From the NCBI RefSeq assembly GCF_016427535.1, contig NZ_JAELXV010000002.1:434001-498000 (forward strand): DNA of 64,000 bases, given 5' to 3'. The notes beneath the pieces are model-generated. The model was not told the DNA's origin and searched no databases. It worked only from the letters and a program-made list of their open reading frames with translations. A program made the position numbers and the translations under genes. This DNA is from Hymenobacter sp. BT559. Its GTDB lineage: Bacteria > Bacteroidota > Bacteroidia > Cytophagales > Hymenobacteraceae. This document shows positions 1-10,119 of this stretch, one piece after another. Each line of letters begins with the position of its first letter. Position 1 is the stretch's first letter.

Positions 1-1236
1 CCGCGGCCGGGCACCGACCGGGCTAGCTTTGCCGGTGAGCTGTATATTGATGAGCAGAGCTACGCCTTTCTGGGGGCGGCCTGGCACCGTACGCCCAGCG
101 GCATCCGCCGCGAGCACGTGCTGAGCTTTCGGGCCACCGAGCGCGCCTACCGCGTGGCCTACCAGCGCTACGCCGGGCGCTGGTACCTCAAAAGCATCTG
201 GTACAACACCCTAGGGTCGCCGGTGGCGGGGCAGGCGCGGCGGCACTTGGCCGAGTTTCTGACTACGGCTATCGACACGGCGCGGGCCGCGCCCATTCCG
301 TACCCCGAGCGGGCGCAGTACAACGATATTTTTCTGCAGGCTCCCACACCCTACGATTCTACCTTCTGGAAAAACTACACGACATTACTGCCCTCCAGCC
401 AACTGCAGCTCGACTTGCTGGACCAGGCGCGCCAGCAACGAGCCGAGAAACTGCTAGCCGTGCCTGCCCCTGCTTCTACCACGGCTGCACCTGGTCCGGC
501 CGCCGCTCCGGCTCCGGCCCGGCGCTGGTGGCAGGGGCGGCTGCGCTACACCTACGGCCTGGGGCTGCTGCCCGTAGCGGCCGCGGAGAGTACCCTAGGG
601 GTAGTGGTTGCGCCACCGGGCGCGGCATTTCGGGCGGTGGCGACCACGGCGGTAAAGCGCCGCCGCGTGGCGGCCAGCTACCAGCTGGGTGTGCAATTAG
701 AGCTGCCGCGCCACTTGGCTTTGTATGGCCTTACGCGGGCAGCGCTGGGCCAGCTGGCAGGCCAGGGCTGGGAGGCCGGTCTAGGCTGGGAGCACAACCT
801 GAACCCGCGCGGCCGCCCCGTGCTGGGGCGCCTGGGGGTGGCCTACCTGCGCCAAAGCCTGGGCCACGACATAGGCACCTTCGACAATCCCGGCGCCAGC
901 TTACGCTTGGCTGGCACCGAGCTAGCCACCGACCGCCTCACCCTCAGCCTGCAGCGCCTCACCGATGCCCTTCAGCCTAGAATCGGGGTGGGAGTGGAGC
1001 TAAGCCACCAATGGCAGGCCGTGGCCGACCTAGGCTACCTGTGGCCCGTGCGCACGCGTACCCGGCTGCTGGCTACCGAGCAGGGCGGCTTCTTCCACAC
1101 CGATAGCGAAAGCGCCCTTAGCTTGCCCGCCAGCGAGGTGCAGCTGACCGTGGGTGGCCAGCCCGCCGCGGCGGCCCCTTGGCAGCTGGGCCGGGTGCAG
1201 CTGAGCGTGGGCCTGCTCTACCGCCTGGGCAAGTAG
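1..1236 (+). CDS. C-terminal part of a CarboxypepD_reg-like envelope protein (5' end outside window)
   Basis: The reading frame is open from base 1, so the gene begins before the window; the first in-window GTG (118) is not its start. The first visible residues (GELYIDEQSYAFLGAAW style) match the segment that follows the carboxypeptidase-regulatory-like domain in Bacteroidota envelope proteins, as in the protein at 32022-33212 (SLVIDTNTYQILRFKV). An Ala/Pro-rich linker near bases 465-525 is followed by about 230 residues of alternating short strands with Gly, Arg and aromatic residues, ending in LSVGLLYRLGK. That is typical of an outer-membrane or surface beta-rich domain. The function is unknown. 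I infer envelope location from composition and from family resemblance only. Confidence 0.6.
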   Translation, partial: PRPGTDRASFAGELYIDEQSYAFLGAAWHRTPSGIRREHVLSFRATERAYRVAYQRYAGRWYLKSIWYNTLGSPVAGQARRHLAEFLTTAIDTARAAPIPYPERAQYNDIFLQAPTPYDSTFWKNYTTLLPSSQLQLDLLDQARQQRAEKLLAVPAPASTTAAPGPAAAPAPARRWWQGRLRYTYGLGLLPVAAAESTLGVVVAPPGAAFRAVATTAVKRRRVAASYQLGVQLELPRHLALYGLTRAALGQLAGQGWEAGLGWEHNLNPRGRPVLGRLGVAYLRQSLGHDIGTFDNPGASLRLAGTELATDRLTLSLQRLTDALQPRIGVGVELSHQWQAVADLGYLWPVRTRTRLLATEQGGFFHTDSESALSLPASEVQLTVGGQPAAAAPWQLGRVQLSVGLLYRLGK

Positions 1237-1308
1237 GCACGTGCCAAACCCACCTAGGGCGTTAATTTTGGTCGCGCCCGGCCGTAGTAAGCTGGGTAGC
1301 TTCTGCCC

Positions 1309-2415
1309 ATGACCGACCCCTTGCTGCCCTCTACCACGCCCAAGCCGCCCCGCGAGCCAGTATCGGGCTGGGCGTTTTGGCGGCAGGTGGCGTTTTGGGT
1401 GCTTTTGGCGCTGCTAGTGCTGGTGGGCGGCGCAGGGCATCGCCTGCTGTACCAGCCCAACGTGCTCGCGAACGTGGACGGGCCGGCTTACCTCTACATT
1501 CAGCCGGGGGCCAAGCAGCGCGAGGTACTAGACTCGCTGCGCCAACAGGGACTACTAGAGCGGCCCATCGACCTGGTGGTAGTGGCCAGCCTGCGCAAGT
1601 TTGGCACCAAAGACAACCCTACGCACCCCGGGCGCTACACTCTGCCCGCGGGCATCGGCAACCTAGAGTTGCTGCAACTGCTCGAAAGCGGCCGCCAAGA
1701 CACGGTTACGTTCACGCTCAAGCCCTTCCACTACCTGCCGCAGCTGCCGCGCCAGGCCGGCCGGCAGCTTTTCATCGATACCCTGCAGCTCCATAAGCTG
1801 CTAGTTGATAATAAATACCTAGTAAAGCGCTACAGCCTCGATACGGCTACCGTGCGCACGCTCTTCATCCCGGGGGCACTGCGGCTGTTTTGGCCCACGC
1901 CGGCGGCTGCCTTCCTCGACTCGGTGGCCGTCCGCCACCGCCGCTTCTGGACGGCCGCGCGGCGGCAGCAGGCCGATTCGCTAAAAATGACCCCCGTGCA
2001 GGTGGCGGTGCTGGCCAGCATTGTGCAGCGCGAAACGGCCCAGCCCACCGACAAGCCCCTCATTGCGGGCGTGTACCTCAATCGCCTGCGCCGAGGTCAG
2101 CCCCTGCAAGCCGACCCCACGCTGCTGTGGCCCCTGCACGGCCTAGGTACCCGCAAGCGCGTGCTCAATGTGGATAAGAAGGTCGATTCGCCCTACAACA
2201 CCTACCGCCACAAAGGCTTGCCGCCTGGCCCCATCACCACGCCTTTCCCGCAGACCCTCGATGCGGTGCTGTACCCGGCGCACCACAAGTTCGTGTTTTT
2301 TTGCGCCCGGCCCGACGGCAGCGGCTTTTCCGACTTTGCCGAAACCTACGCCGACCACAAGCGCAACGCCCGCCGCTACTGGCAGCACCTAGACAGCCTA
2401 AAAATCAAAAGATAG
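1309..2415 (+). CDS. mltG: Endolytic murein transglycosylase MltG (YceG-like)
   Basis: 368 aa. MltG cuts nascent glycan strands in the inner-membrane-proximal periplasm and is thought to set strand length. A short cytoplasmic N-terminus is followed by one membrane helix (about residues 27-48), a LysM-like region and the YceG domain. The catalytic motif SIVQRET carries the expected Glu at E242, followed by the conserved IAGVYLNRL and ADPTLLWP blocks, then SPYNTY and GLPPGPI (about 294-309). Length and motif order fit the family. Dtd, a MazG-like protein and AnmK follow on the same strand, and AnmK recycles cell-wall sugars, so the neighbourhood has a wall-turnover flavour. A 32-bp inverted repeat follows the stop directly. 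Confidence 0.95.
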   Translation: MTDPLLPSTTPKPPREPVSGWAFWRQVAFWVLLALLVLVGGAGHRLLYQPNVLANVDGPAYLYIQPGAKQREVLDSLRQQGLLERPIDLVVVASLRKFGTKDNPTHPGRYTLPAGIGNLELLQLLESGRQDTVTFTLKPFHYLPQLPRQAGRQLFIDTLQLHKLLVDNKYLVKRYSLDTATVRTLFIPGALRLFWPTPAAAFLDSVAVRHRRFWTAARRQQADSLKMTPVQVAVLASIVQRETAQPTDKPLIAGVYLNRLRRGQPLQADPTLLWPLHGLGTRKRVLNVDKKVDSPYNTYRHKGLPPGPITTPFPQTLDAVLYPAHHKFVFFCARPDGSGFSDFAETYADHKRNARRYWQHLDSLKIKR

Positions 2416-2420
2416 TCTGT

Positions 2421-2519
2421 CTATGCGAGGAGACACGACGAAGCAAGCTTTCCTTATACCGCCTTGCTTACGTCAGCTAACGCGAATGAAAGCTTGCTTC
2501 GTCGTGCCTCCTCGCATGG
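2421..2519. repeat. Intergenic inverted repeat, REP-like family A
   Basis: Arms 2421-2452 and 2488-2519 match at 30 of 32 positions around a 35-nt loop. The core GCGAGGAGnnACGACGAAGC recurs at 39524-39609. It lies between mltG and dtd and would form a strong hairpin in either RNA strand. There is no U-tract, so it is unlikely to be a simple intrinsic terminator. Confidence 0.8.
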
Positions 2520-2557
2520 ATGGATGCCATTCTTATTATTAATTGATAGATAGTAAA

Positions 2558-3010
2558 ATGCGTCTTGTTATTCAGCGCGTCCGCGAAGCATCCGTGACGG
2601 TCGAGGGTACCATCACCGGCGAGATTGGGCCCGGTCTATTGGTGCTGGCCGGCTGTGCGCCCACCGACGATGAGGCCGCCCTCAACTGGATGGTACGTAA
2701 GCTTGTCAACCTGCGTATTTTCTCGGATGAGAACGGCCAAATGAACCGCAGCGTGCGCGACGTGGGCGGCCAGGTGCTAGTCGTGAGCCAGTTTACGCTG
2801 CTCGCCGATGCGCGCAAGGGCAACCGCCCTAGCTACGTGGGCGCCGCCCCGCCCGCCGTGGCCGAGCCGCTTTACCAGCGTTTTGTGGCCCTGGTGGCGC
2901 AAGAGATGGGGCAGCCCGTGCCCACTGGCATCTTCGGGGCCGACATGCAAGTACGTTTGCTTAATGACGGGCCCGTCACGATAGTGCTAGATTCGCCAAG
3001 CGTCACCTAG
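2558..3010 (+). CDS. dtd: D-aminoacyl-tRNA deacylase
   Basis: 150 aa. It hydrolyses D-aminoacyl-tRNA (and Gly-tRNA-Ala), protecting translation from mischarging. The protein starts MRLVIQRV, as the family does. An upstream in-frame TTG at 2543 would add five residues without family support, so ATG 2558 was chosen. The active-site SQFT motif is at 77-80 and the Gly-cisPro motif NDGPVT at about 136-141 (Pro139). Length is normal. The TAG stop is embedded in a CCTAGG palindrome. The next gene begins about 70 bp downstream on the same strand. Confidence 0.96.
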   Translation: MRLVIQRVREASVTVEGTITGEIGPGLLVLAGCAPTDDEAALNWMVRKLVNLRIFSDENGQMNRSVRDVGGQVLVVSQFTLLADARKGNRPSYVGAAPPAVAEPLYQRFVALVAQEMGQPVPTGIFGADMQVRLLNDGPVTIVLDSPSVT

Positions 3011-3080
3011 GGCGGGCAATGCCTACTATTTATTCAGAGAGCTAACGGCTAAAAGCCAGAAGTTATCAGCAGCTAAAACA

Positions 3081-3437
3081 ATGACCCTCGACCAAGCCCA
3101 AGCCACCGTAGATGAGTGGATTACAACCACCGGCGTGCGCTATTTCAGCGAGCTTACCAATATGGCCATTCTCACGGAAGAAGTGGGGGAAGTGGCCCGC
3201 CTCATTGCCCGGCAGTACGGCGAGCAGTCGTTTAAGGAGTCGGACAAGGGCCGCGAACTGGGCGATGAGCTGGCCGACGTGCTCTTTGTCGTCATCTGCC
3301 TAGCCAATCAAACCGGCGTGAACCTCACGGATGCCCTGGCCTGCAACCTTGCCAAGAAAACCCAGCGCGACGCCACCCGCCACCGCGATAACCCTAAGCT
3401 AACAGGCGGCCCCACAGCACCTGCCACTGACCTATGA
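3081..3437 (+). CDS. MazG-like nucleotide pyrophosphohydrolase
   Basis: 118 aa, all-alpha NTP-PPase fold. The metal-binding pattern is visible as LTEEVGEVARL (about 31-41) and LGDELADVLFVVICLAN (about 60-76), the EExxE and ExxD arrangement of MazG/RS21-C6 type enzymes. These release pyrophosphate from non-canonical or excess nucleotides; the substrate here cannot be told. Its TGA overlaps the ATG of anmK by 4 nt (ATGA), so the two are translationally coupled. Confidence 0.85.
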   Translation: MTLDQAQATVDEWITTTGVRYFSELTNMAILTEEVGEVARLIARQYGEQSFKESDKGRELGDELADVLFVVICLANQTGVNLTDALACNLAKKTQRDATRHRDNPKLTGGPTAPATDL

Positions 3438-4594
3438 ACGCTCAGCTAACTAAGCTAGTACAACTTGCCGACCAGCCGAGCCGGCGCATTATGGGCCTGA
3501 TGTCAGGTACTTCGCTCGATGGCCTCGATGTAGCGCTGTGCCGCTGCACTGGCCACGGTGCCACCCTCGATGTGGTGCTCGAGCACTTTGCCACCGTGCC
3601 CTACGAGGCCGAATTTCAGCAGCGGCTGCGGGCCATCAGTCAGCCCACGGTGCAGCTGCAAGAAGTAGTGGTACTGCACGCCGAGGTGGCCCGCCGCAAC
3701 GCCGCCACGGTGCTGCACTGCCTGCAGCAATGGGGCGTGGCGCCCGCCGACGTGGATGTGCTGGCCAGCCACGGCCAAACCATCTGGCACGCGCCGCGCC
3801 ACCAGCATCGGCGGGCCGAGTTTGGGCACCACGCCACGCTGCAAATCGGCGATGGCGACCACCTGGCTCACCTCACGGGCATTATCACGCTCTCCGACTT
3901 TCGGCAGAAGCACGTGGCGGCCGGTGGCGAAGGTGCCCCGCTGGCGCCATTTGCCGACGAGTTGCTGTTTCGGCAGCCGGGCACCGACCGCCTGCTGCTT
4001 AACCTAGGCGGCATTGCCAACTTCACGTTTTTGCCCGCCGATGGCGGCCCCGCCCAGGCCACCGACACCGGCCCCGCCAACACCCTGCTCGACCACGTGG
4101 TGCGCCAGCACTACCCCCAGCAGACCTACGATGCGGGCGGCTACCTTGCCGCCCAGGGCCACGTGCACGCGGGCTTGCTGGCAGCGCTGCTCAGCCACCC
4201 GTTCTTCGCCCAAGGTTTCCCCAAAACGACTGGGCCCGAGCTGTTTTCACCCACCTATCTGAAATCTAGCCAAGCCAAAACGTCCACCACCGGCCTGCTC
4301 GCGCCCGACCTGCTCGCTACGCTCGTGGAGCTAACGGCCACGGCCGTGGCCCAGGCCGCTCGGCACTACCTAGGGCCGCAACCCACGGCCGAAATCCTCA
4401 TCAGTGGCGGCGGGGCGCACAATGCCACGCTGCTGGCGGCGCTGGGCCGGCACCTGCCCACTGCCCGCCTGCTCAGCACCGCCAAAGCCAGCGTGCCGCC
4501 CGATGCGAAGGAAGCCATTCTCTTCGCGGTGCTAGCCAATGAGACGCTGGCCGGCCACCCGGCGCTAAGTTTGGGCAAGATTTCGTTACCCTAG
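3434..4594 (+). CDS. anmK: Anhydro-N-acetylmuramic acid kinase
   Basis: 386 aa. It converts 1,6-anhydro-MurNAc plus ATP and water to MurNAc-6-phosphate in cell-wall recycling. GLMSGTSLDGLD (21-32) is the phosphate-binding loop of the ASKHA-type kinase. LNLGGIANFTF, DTGPANTLLD and ISGGGAHNATLL are the other family blocks, in the usual order and at normal length. The start ATG overlaps the preceding stop by 4 nt. The TAG stop lies inside a CCTAGG site. The 39-bp inverted repeat begins about 24 bp downstream. Confidence 0.95.
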   Translation: MNAQLTKLVQLADQPSRRIMGLMSGTSLDGLDVALCRCTGHGATLDVVLEHFATVPYEAEFQQRLRAISQPTVQLQEVVVLHAEVARRNAATVLHCLQQWGVAPADVDVLASHGQTIWHAPRHQHRRAEFGHHATLQIGDGDHLAHLTGIITLSDFRQKHVAAGGEGAPLAPFADELLFRQPGTDRLLLNLGGIANFTFLPADGGPAQATDTGPANTLLDHVVRQHYPQQTYDAGGYLAAQGHVHAGLLAALLSHPFFAQGFPKTTGPELFSPTYLKSSQAKTSTTGLLAPDLLATLVELTATAVAQAARHYLGPQPTAEILISGGGAHNATLLAALGRHLPTARLLSTAKASVPPDAKEAILFAVLANETLAGHPALSLGKISLP

Positions 4595-4617
4595 GTAATA
4601 GGTTATCTTAACGTATT

Positions 4618-4723
4618 ACCCCACCCCCGGCCCCTCCCCTCCGGGAGAGGGGAGCCTGTCGTCCTCAAACGCAAGTGAGGGTTTGGCTCCCCTCTCCCGG
4701 AGGGGAGGGGCCGGGGGTGGGGT
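4618..4723. repeat. Perfect 39-bp GC-rich inverted repeat (family C)
   Basis: Arms 4618-4656 and 4685-4723 are exact reverse complements around a 28-nt loop. They run from ACCCCACCCCCGGCCCC to GGGAGAGGGGAGCC. It lies between convergent anmK (+) and the small exported protein (-). A longer variant of the same family sits at 56582-56707. Confidence 0.85.
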
Positions 4724-4764
4724 TTTAGGTCGGCGAACAACCCAATGCTAACCTAGGTGCTTCG

Positions 4765-5232
4765 CTACCTATTGCGCACCCCAAAGCCTAGCACCTGCCG
4801 CGTAGTGGTGTCACTAAAAGTGACTTCTAGCAGCACTGGCGGCGGGCGGCGGGCCGAGTCGCTGGCAAAGGAAAAGCGGTAGAACCACGGCTCGTGGCCG
4901 CCACTCTCGCTTAGCCAGGTGCCTAGCTTATACAGCTCTACCGCTTGCCCACGCTGCTGCCCTAGGTGCTGTAGCGGCTGCGCCGCCGTTGCAAATGCCG
5001 CCGGGCGTAGCGTGCCGCGCACTTCGGGCGCTAGGCGCTGGTAGGCGGCTGGGTAGTCGGCGCGCAGTACCTCACTAAGGAAGCGCCGCGCCACCTGCGC
5101 TTGGGTTGGCTTGGGCGCGGGCTGGAAGCCAAAACCTGCTGCTAGCCCCAGCAATACCACGCTAGCGCAAAGCCTTAGGTGGGAGGTAGTGGTGCGGTAG
5201 GTAAGACATCGGTAAGTGAAAAGTGATTGCAT
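4765..5232 (-). CDS. Small exported protein of unknown function
   Basis: 155 aa, not recognised with certainty. A long N-terminus with Arg/Thr residues leads to a hydrophobic stretch at about 22-38, then a Pro/Gln-rich segment, so it is probably exported or membrane-tethered. The rest (QVARRFLSEVLRADYPAAYQ onward) resembles DUF3887/DUF4019-type small alpha+beta domains that measure accumulated growth or exposure, but I hold that lightly. It lies just downstream (about 43 bp) of the large CUB/CARDB gene on the same strand and may be co-transcribed with it. Confidence 0.6.
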   Translation of the reverse strand: MQSLFTYRCLTYRTTTSHLRLCASVVLLGLAAGFGFQPAPKPTQAQVARRFLSEVLRADYPAAYQRLAPEVRGTLRPAAFATAAQPLQHLGQQRGQAVELYKLGTWLSESGGHEPWFYRFSFASDSARRPPPVLLEVTFSDTTTRQVLGFGVRNR

Positions 5233-5275
5233 AATGCTGCCGCTTGGCCCTGGGCTAGTACTAACCTACTACTGA

Positions 5276-8212
5276 TTAATCTACCACCACGCGGCGCACC
5301 GCAGCTAGATCGGGGCCGGTAAGGCGCAAAATGTACACCCCGGCGGCTAGGCCAGCAGTCGAAATTTCTACTTCGTTAGCTTGCCCTGGCACCAGCACCA
5401 GGCCTCGCGTGGTGAGGAGCTGCCCTAGGTCATTATAGAGCCCTACGCTGGCCTCGGTGCGCGCGCCGGAGCCGCTGAACTGCACCCGCACTGGCTTCCC
5501 TGAGGGCGCAGGCACGGGGCTCACGTGCAGCTCGTAGCCCGCCGTTTGCTCGCGGGTGGCGAGAGGTAAGGCCGTGATGGTGATAGTGGTGCGGCCCACA
5601 TTGTTGCTGCGGTCAATGTCATCGAGCTTATTGAGGTGGTCAGCCACAAACAACACGTAGTAGCGTCCGCCTGCCGTAGCTGCTGGCACAGTCAGCCTTC
5701 CCGGCACGGTAGCCGAGGAGTAGGGCTGCACCTCAGCCACAGGCGTGCTACCAAGCAAGACATCATCAGGGGTAAATACAGGGTCTGTCGAGAGGTAGTA
5801 ACCTACGGTCGAGGCGCTGGCCAGGCCCGCGCCGATGTTGTTGACGTAGCTTTCGGTGGCAACTGTGCTGCCCGCTACCATCTGCTTGGACGAAAGGTAA
5901 GGCCCGGCCTGGACGGCAAGATTGGGGCGACCGGACGTGATGGCTAACGCCACCGCCTGCACGTTGTTGGTTTCGTCAGTTTCGGCAAATTCATTCAGAT
6001 AATCTACTGCGCCCAACAAATAGTATTTTCTCGGCGCAATAGTAGGTGGAATGGCTAGCCCGCCGGAGCGATAGACCGACCCGTTAGGGTACAGGGTATT
6101 CCTAATCCGCTCGGCTCCGATAAGGATATCGTCGCTGCTCAACTGCTTGTCGGTCGATAAATAAAAGCTGGCGACCGGGGTGCGAGCGGGCGTAGTCCCC
6201 GTGTTGTACAAATAGTATCCAAGGTTAATGACTGTCCCGATTGAGGTTTGGGTTGGGAGGACATTGGGCTTAAAGTCCAATGATAAGTCCACTACCGGCA
6301 GTCCAATCTGGATGGCTACGGCTGCTACGTTATTAGTCTCGTTCGTTTCGGGCAGCTGCGCTAGGTGGTCGGCTACGGCTAGCAGGTAGTATGCACCCGG
6401 CGGTGTATTGGCCGGCAGAAAAGGGCCATATGGGTCCGATACATACGATACTTGGCTGGCACCACCGGCTAGAGTCAGTGAGGTCTTCAGTGGCTGACGT
6501 AGCAGCACGTCGTCATCGCTCAGCAGGTTATCGGTCGAGAGGTAGTAACCCACCTCGACAGGGTAGGCTTGCGTGGTGCCTAGGTTGCTGAGGTTGTAGC
6601 GAAGCGACAGTAATGAGCCAACAGCGGGGGGTGAGGTGCCGTTATACTGCAGTGAGCTGATGGCGATGTCTACCACCGGCACTACGATATCGAGCGCGAT
6701 GGCTACTAGGTTATCAGTTTCGTTGCTTTCAGCTAGCTGGTTGAGGGGGTCGGCTGCTAGCAGGAGATAGCGTTTGCCTAAGGGGGTGCCCACCGGAATG
6801 GTGAGCGTGCGCGTGATGGTATAATATGCGTAAGGTCCTGCCGCAGACTGCTGCACCGAAGCTTGGTCTAGCAAAATGTCGTCGGCACTAAGCGCCTGGT
6901 CGGCCGAGAGGTAGTAGCCTACGCTAACAGAGTCAATCGGCGCACTGCCTTTATTTTGTATGGAACACTTAACGTATAGGTTGCCGCCCGCCGCTGGCTG
7001 GGTAGGGGCCACAGTGCGAGTGCTTTCAAACCATACATTGACAACTGGCGGCACCACCGTTAGTTTCTGCGCGCGCACATTGTTTTGCTCATTGTCCTCG
7101 ATGACCTGGTCGTCGTAGTCAGCCACACTCAGCAGGTAATAGGTACCTAGGGCAGTGTTTTCAGGCAGGCTCAGCGGACTAATCATCGAGGTGAATTTGT
7201 TGCCGATAGGCACCTCGGCCAACTCGGTGCCAAGCAGCGTATCATCGGGACTCAGAGTGGCATCGGCCGAGAGGTAGTAGCCTACCTGGGAGGCCATAGC
7301 CAAGGTCCGACCTATGTTCTGAACTCGTTCTCTCGCATAGAAATACTCTCCTGCCGCCACCGGCCAGTATGTATCATTAGTTGCATCCGTAATAGCCAAG
7401 TCAACTCCCAGGGTTTGGGCTAGCACCGTGAGCGGCGCCCAAGCTACATTGTTGGTGTAGTTGATATCATATACGGCTGCGTTCGATGGTACTACCTCGG
7501 CCAGTACGTAGTAAGCGCCTGGAGCCATATATGCTGGCACGCGGAGGGTCTTCGGGCTAGTAGTCCAATCGCCCTGCGCTAGCGACCAAGTAGAGGTGCC
7601 TAGCACCTCGTCATTGGTACTCGCCAGCTTGTCGGTCGAGAGCAGATATCGCAAGGTGTAGGGGGTAAGGGGCCCGCTTAGATTAGCCACGCGCGGCGCC
7701 GCCTCAAAATCATCGTTGGTTGGTACGCTCGCTACATCCAAGCGTAGGTTTTGCATCGCTAAGTCGGTTGGCGGCGCGCTCGTGACGCAACTGATGGCCG
7801 CGGCTATTCCTCGCCGGGCTTGCCCACCGTAGCTCGAAAACACGACGGTGAGAGCCCCCGTGCTGCCCGTGGCATATACTGTAGGCAGGCCGTGGTAAAA
7901 CTTACTGATGTAGGGCGCATTGGTATCGAGGCCATCGTACACCGTCACGTTGCAGCGCACGCTGTCCAGCTCCAGCAAGCTAAAAGCCAGCTTAATCTTG
8001 CCCCCCGCCGTGCCAGGCCGCAGCGTCACGCTGCCTCGGGCCTCGGTATCATAGAAATTGTCGGGGCCACCGTCGTCGTAGAGGGTGCCCGCGCAGGTGG
8101 TATAGTTGGCGGTGCCGGTGGTGGGCAGCAGGTAGGTTTGAGCGCGCACCCTAGCCGGCAGTAAGACCAACAATGATAAAAGTAAAGTATAAAGAAAAGT
8201 AGAAACTTTCAT
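5276..8212 (-). CDS. Secreted CUB-CARDB multi-repeat protein with T9SS sorting domain
   Basis: 978 aa. A signal peptide (about 1-25, ending ARVRAQ) is followed by a CUB-like domain (about 30-142, with paired Cys) and then six CARDB-type Ig-like repeats. Each repeat carries a GYYLS(T/A)D...DD(V/I)LL...YYLL.VAD...ETNNV signature. The last 85 or so residues (SPVPAPSG ... LAAGVYILRL) form a typical type A T9SS C-terminal sorting domain. It is therefore expected to cross the outer membrane by T9SS, lose the C-terminal domain to PorU and be surface-attached or released. Its role may be adhesion or matrix, by analogy. The repeats are also similar in DNA, which could allow unit gain or loss. Confidence 0.85.
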   Translation of the reverse strand: MKVSTFLYTLLLSLLVLLPARVRAQTYLLPTTGTANYTTCAGTLYDDGGPDNFYDTEARGSVTLRPGTAGGKIKLAFSLLELDSVRCNVTVYDGLDTNAPYISKFYHGLPTVYATGSTGALTVVFSSYGGQARRGIAAAISCVTSAPPTDLAMQNLRLDVASVPTNDDFEAAPRVANLSGPLTPYTLRYLLSTDKLASTNDEVLGTSTWSLAQGDWTTSPKTLRVPAYMAPGAYYVLAEVVPSNAAVYDINYTNNVAWAPLTVLAQTLGVDLAITDATNDTYWPVAAGEYFYARERVQNIGRTLAMASQVGYYLSADATLSPDDTLLGTELAEVPIGNKFTSMISPLSLPENTALGTYYLLSVADYDDQVIEDNEQNNVRAQKLTVVPPVVNVWFESTRTVAPTQPAAGGNLYVKCSIQNKGSAPIDSVSVGYYLSADQALSADDILLDQASVQQSAAGPYAYYTITRTLTIPVGTPLGKRYLLLAADPLNQLAESNETDNLVAIALDIVVPVVDIAISSLQYNGTSPPAVGSLLSLRYNLSNLGTTQAYPVEVGYYLSTDNLLSDDDVLLRQPLKTSLTLAGGASQVSYVSDPYGPFLPANTPPGAYYLLAVADHLAQLPETNETNNVAAVAIQIGLPVVDLSLDFKPNVLPTQTSIGTVINLGYYLYNTGTTPARTPVASFYLSTDKQLSSDDILIGAERIRNTLYPNGSVYRSGGLAIPPTIAPRKYYLLGAVDYLNEFAETDETNNVQAVALAITSGRPNLAVQAGPYLSSKQMVAGSTVATESYVNNIGAGLASASTVGYYLSTDPVFTPDDVLLGSTPVAEVQPYSSATVPGRLTVPAATAGGRYYVLFVADHLNKLDDIDRSNNVGRTTITITALPLATREQTAGYELHVSPVPAPSGKPVRVQFSGSGARTEASVGLYNDLGQLLTTRGLVLVPGQANEVEISTAGLAAGVYILRLTGPDLAAVRRVVVD

Positions 8213-8272
8213 GCAATAGCAATGATTATTAGCTAAATAACTATTTATGCGGTGAAGGTAATAGTGCTACAT

Positions 8273-8311
8273 GCAAAAGGCCCGCTATTCAATGAATAGC
8301 GGGCCTTTTGC
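8273..8311 (-). terminator. Intrinsic terminator after divIC (symmetrical)
   Basis: A near-perfect palindrome, GCAAAAGGCCCGCTATT then its complement, with A and T runs at both ends, could stop transcription from either side. It lies just past the stop of divIC and before the promoter region of the CUB/CARDB gene. Confidence 0.85.
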
Positions 8312-8340
8312 AAAAAGATAGGGCTTGCCTACCTAGGTCG

Positions 8341-8658
8341 TTACTTATCTTCTTCCTTCGGCACGAGCACAAAGACGTCCTCGCCGGGGCGCTTCATGAG
8401 GTACTTCTCGCGGGCAAACTTTTCGAGCAGGGCCGGCGAGCTTAGTAGCTCGGCACGGTCGTGTTTCACAGCCTCGATGCTCGACTCGTAGTACTCTTTT
8501 TCGTTGCGCAGCTCCTTCCACTTACGGTACATGTCGTACTGCTTGCCTAGGTCGTTGCCATCAAAAAGTAGCATCCACACCACAAAGGCCGCGCCAGTGA
8601 GGAAGTAGAAATTGCGCAGCACGCGCAGGATGGGGAAGAGGAAGGCGGGGAGTTGCAT
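8341..8658 (-). CDS. Septum formation initiator, FtsB/DivIC family
   Basis: 105 aa. A single membrane helix (about residues 10-30) is followed by a coiled coil (LGKQYDMYRKWKELRNEKEYYES) and a C-terminal block FAREKYLMKRPGEDVFVLVP, the conserved DivIC/FtsB ending. These proteins join the division complex with FtsL and FtsQ/DivIB at the septum. ATG 8658 gives MQLPAFLFPIL; a longer in-frame start at 8691 would overlap the eno terminator hairpin. It lies downstream of eno on the same strand, a common Bacteroidota pairing. Confidence 0.88.
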   Translation of the reverse strand: MQLPAFLFPILRVLRNFYFLTGAAFVVWMLLFDGNDLGKQYDMYRKWKELRNEKEYYESSIEAVKHDRAELLSSPALLEKFAREKYLMKRPGEDVFVLVPKEEDK

Positions 8659-8690
8659 GGCCAAAAATGAGCTGATTACAAAGCTAAGCA

Positions 8691-8730
8691 AAAAAGAAGG
8701 CCCTGCTTCGGCTAGCGAAACAGGGCCTTC
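8691..8730 (-). terminator. Intrinsic terminator after eno
   Basis: The stem GAAGGCCCTG (8696-8705) pairs with CAGGGCCTTC (8721-8730). On the minus strand it is followed by a T-run (A-run at 8691-8695). It lies 24 bp past the eno stop and ends just before the divIC start, so divIC may have its own weak promoter or rely on read-through. Confidence 0.8.
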
Positions 8731-8753
8731 CTTAAGTAGAAGCCGGCGGCTCC

Positions 8754-10049
<1,296 letters not shown>

Positions 10050-10096
10050 CTATGAGGTGCTGTCCTAGGGTGCCACGAGTGGCTAGGCCAGCCGGG

Positions 10097-10104
10097 CAAA
10101 GGTA
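10097..10104 (-). promoter_or_regulatory. Candidate -7 element of eno promoter
   Basis: On the minus strand it reads TACCTTTG, a perfect match to the Bacteroidetes TAnnTTTG -7 element, 71 bp before the eno start. No convincing -33 TTG is seen at the usual spacing. Confidence 0.5.
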
Positions 10105-10119
10105 AGGTCAGGCACCTAG

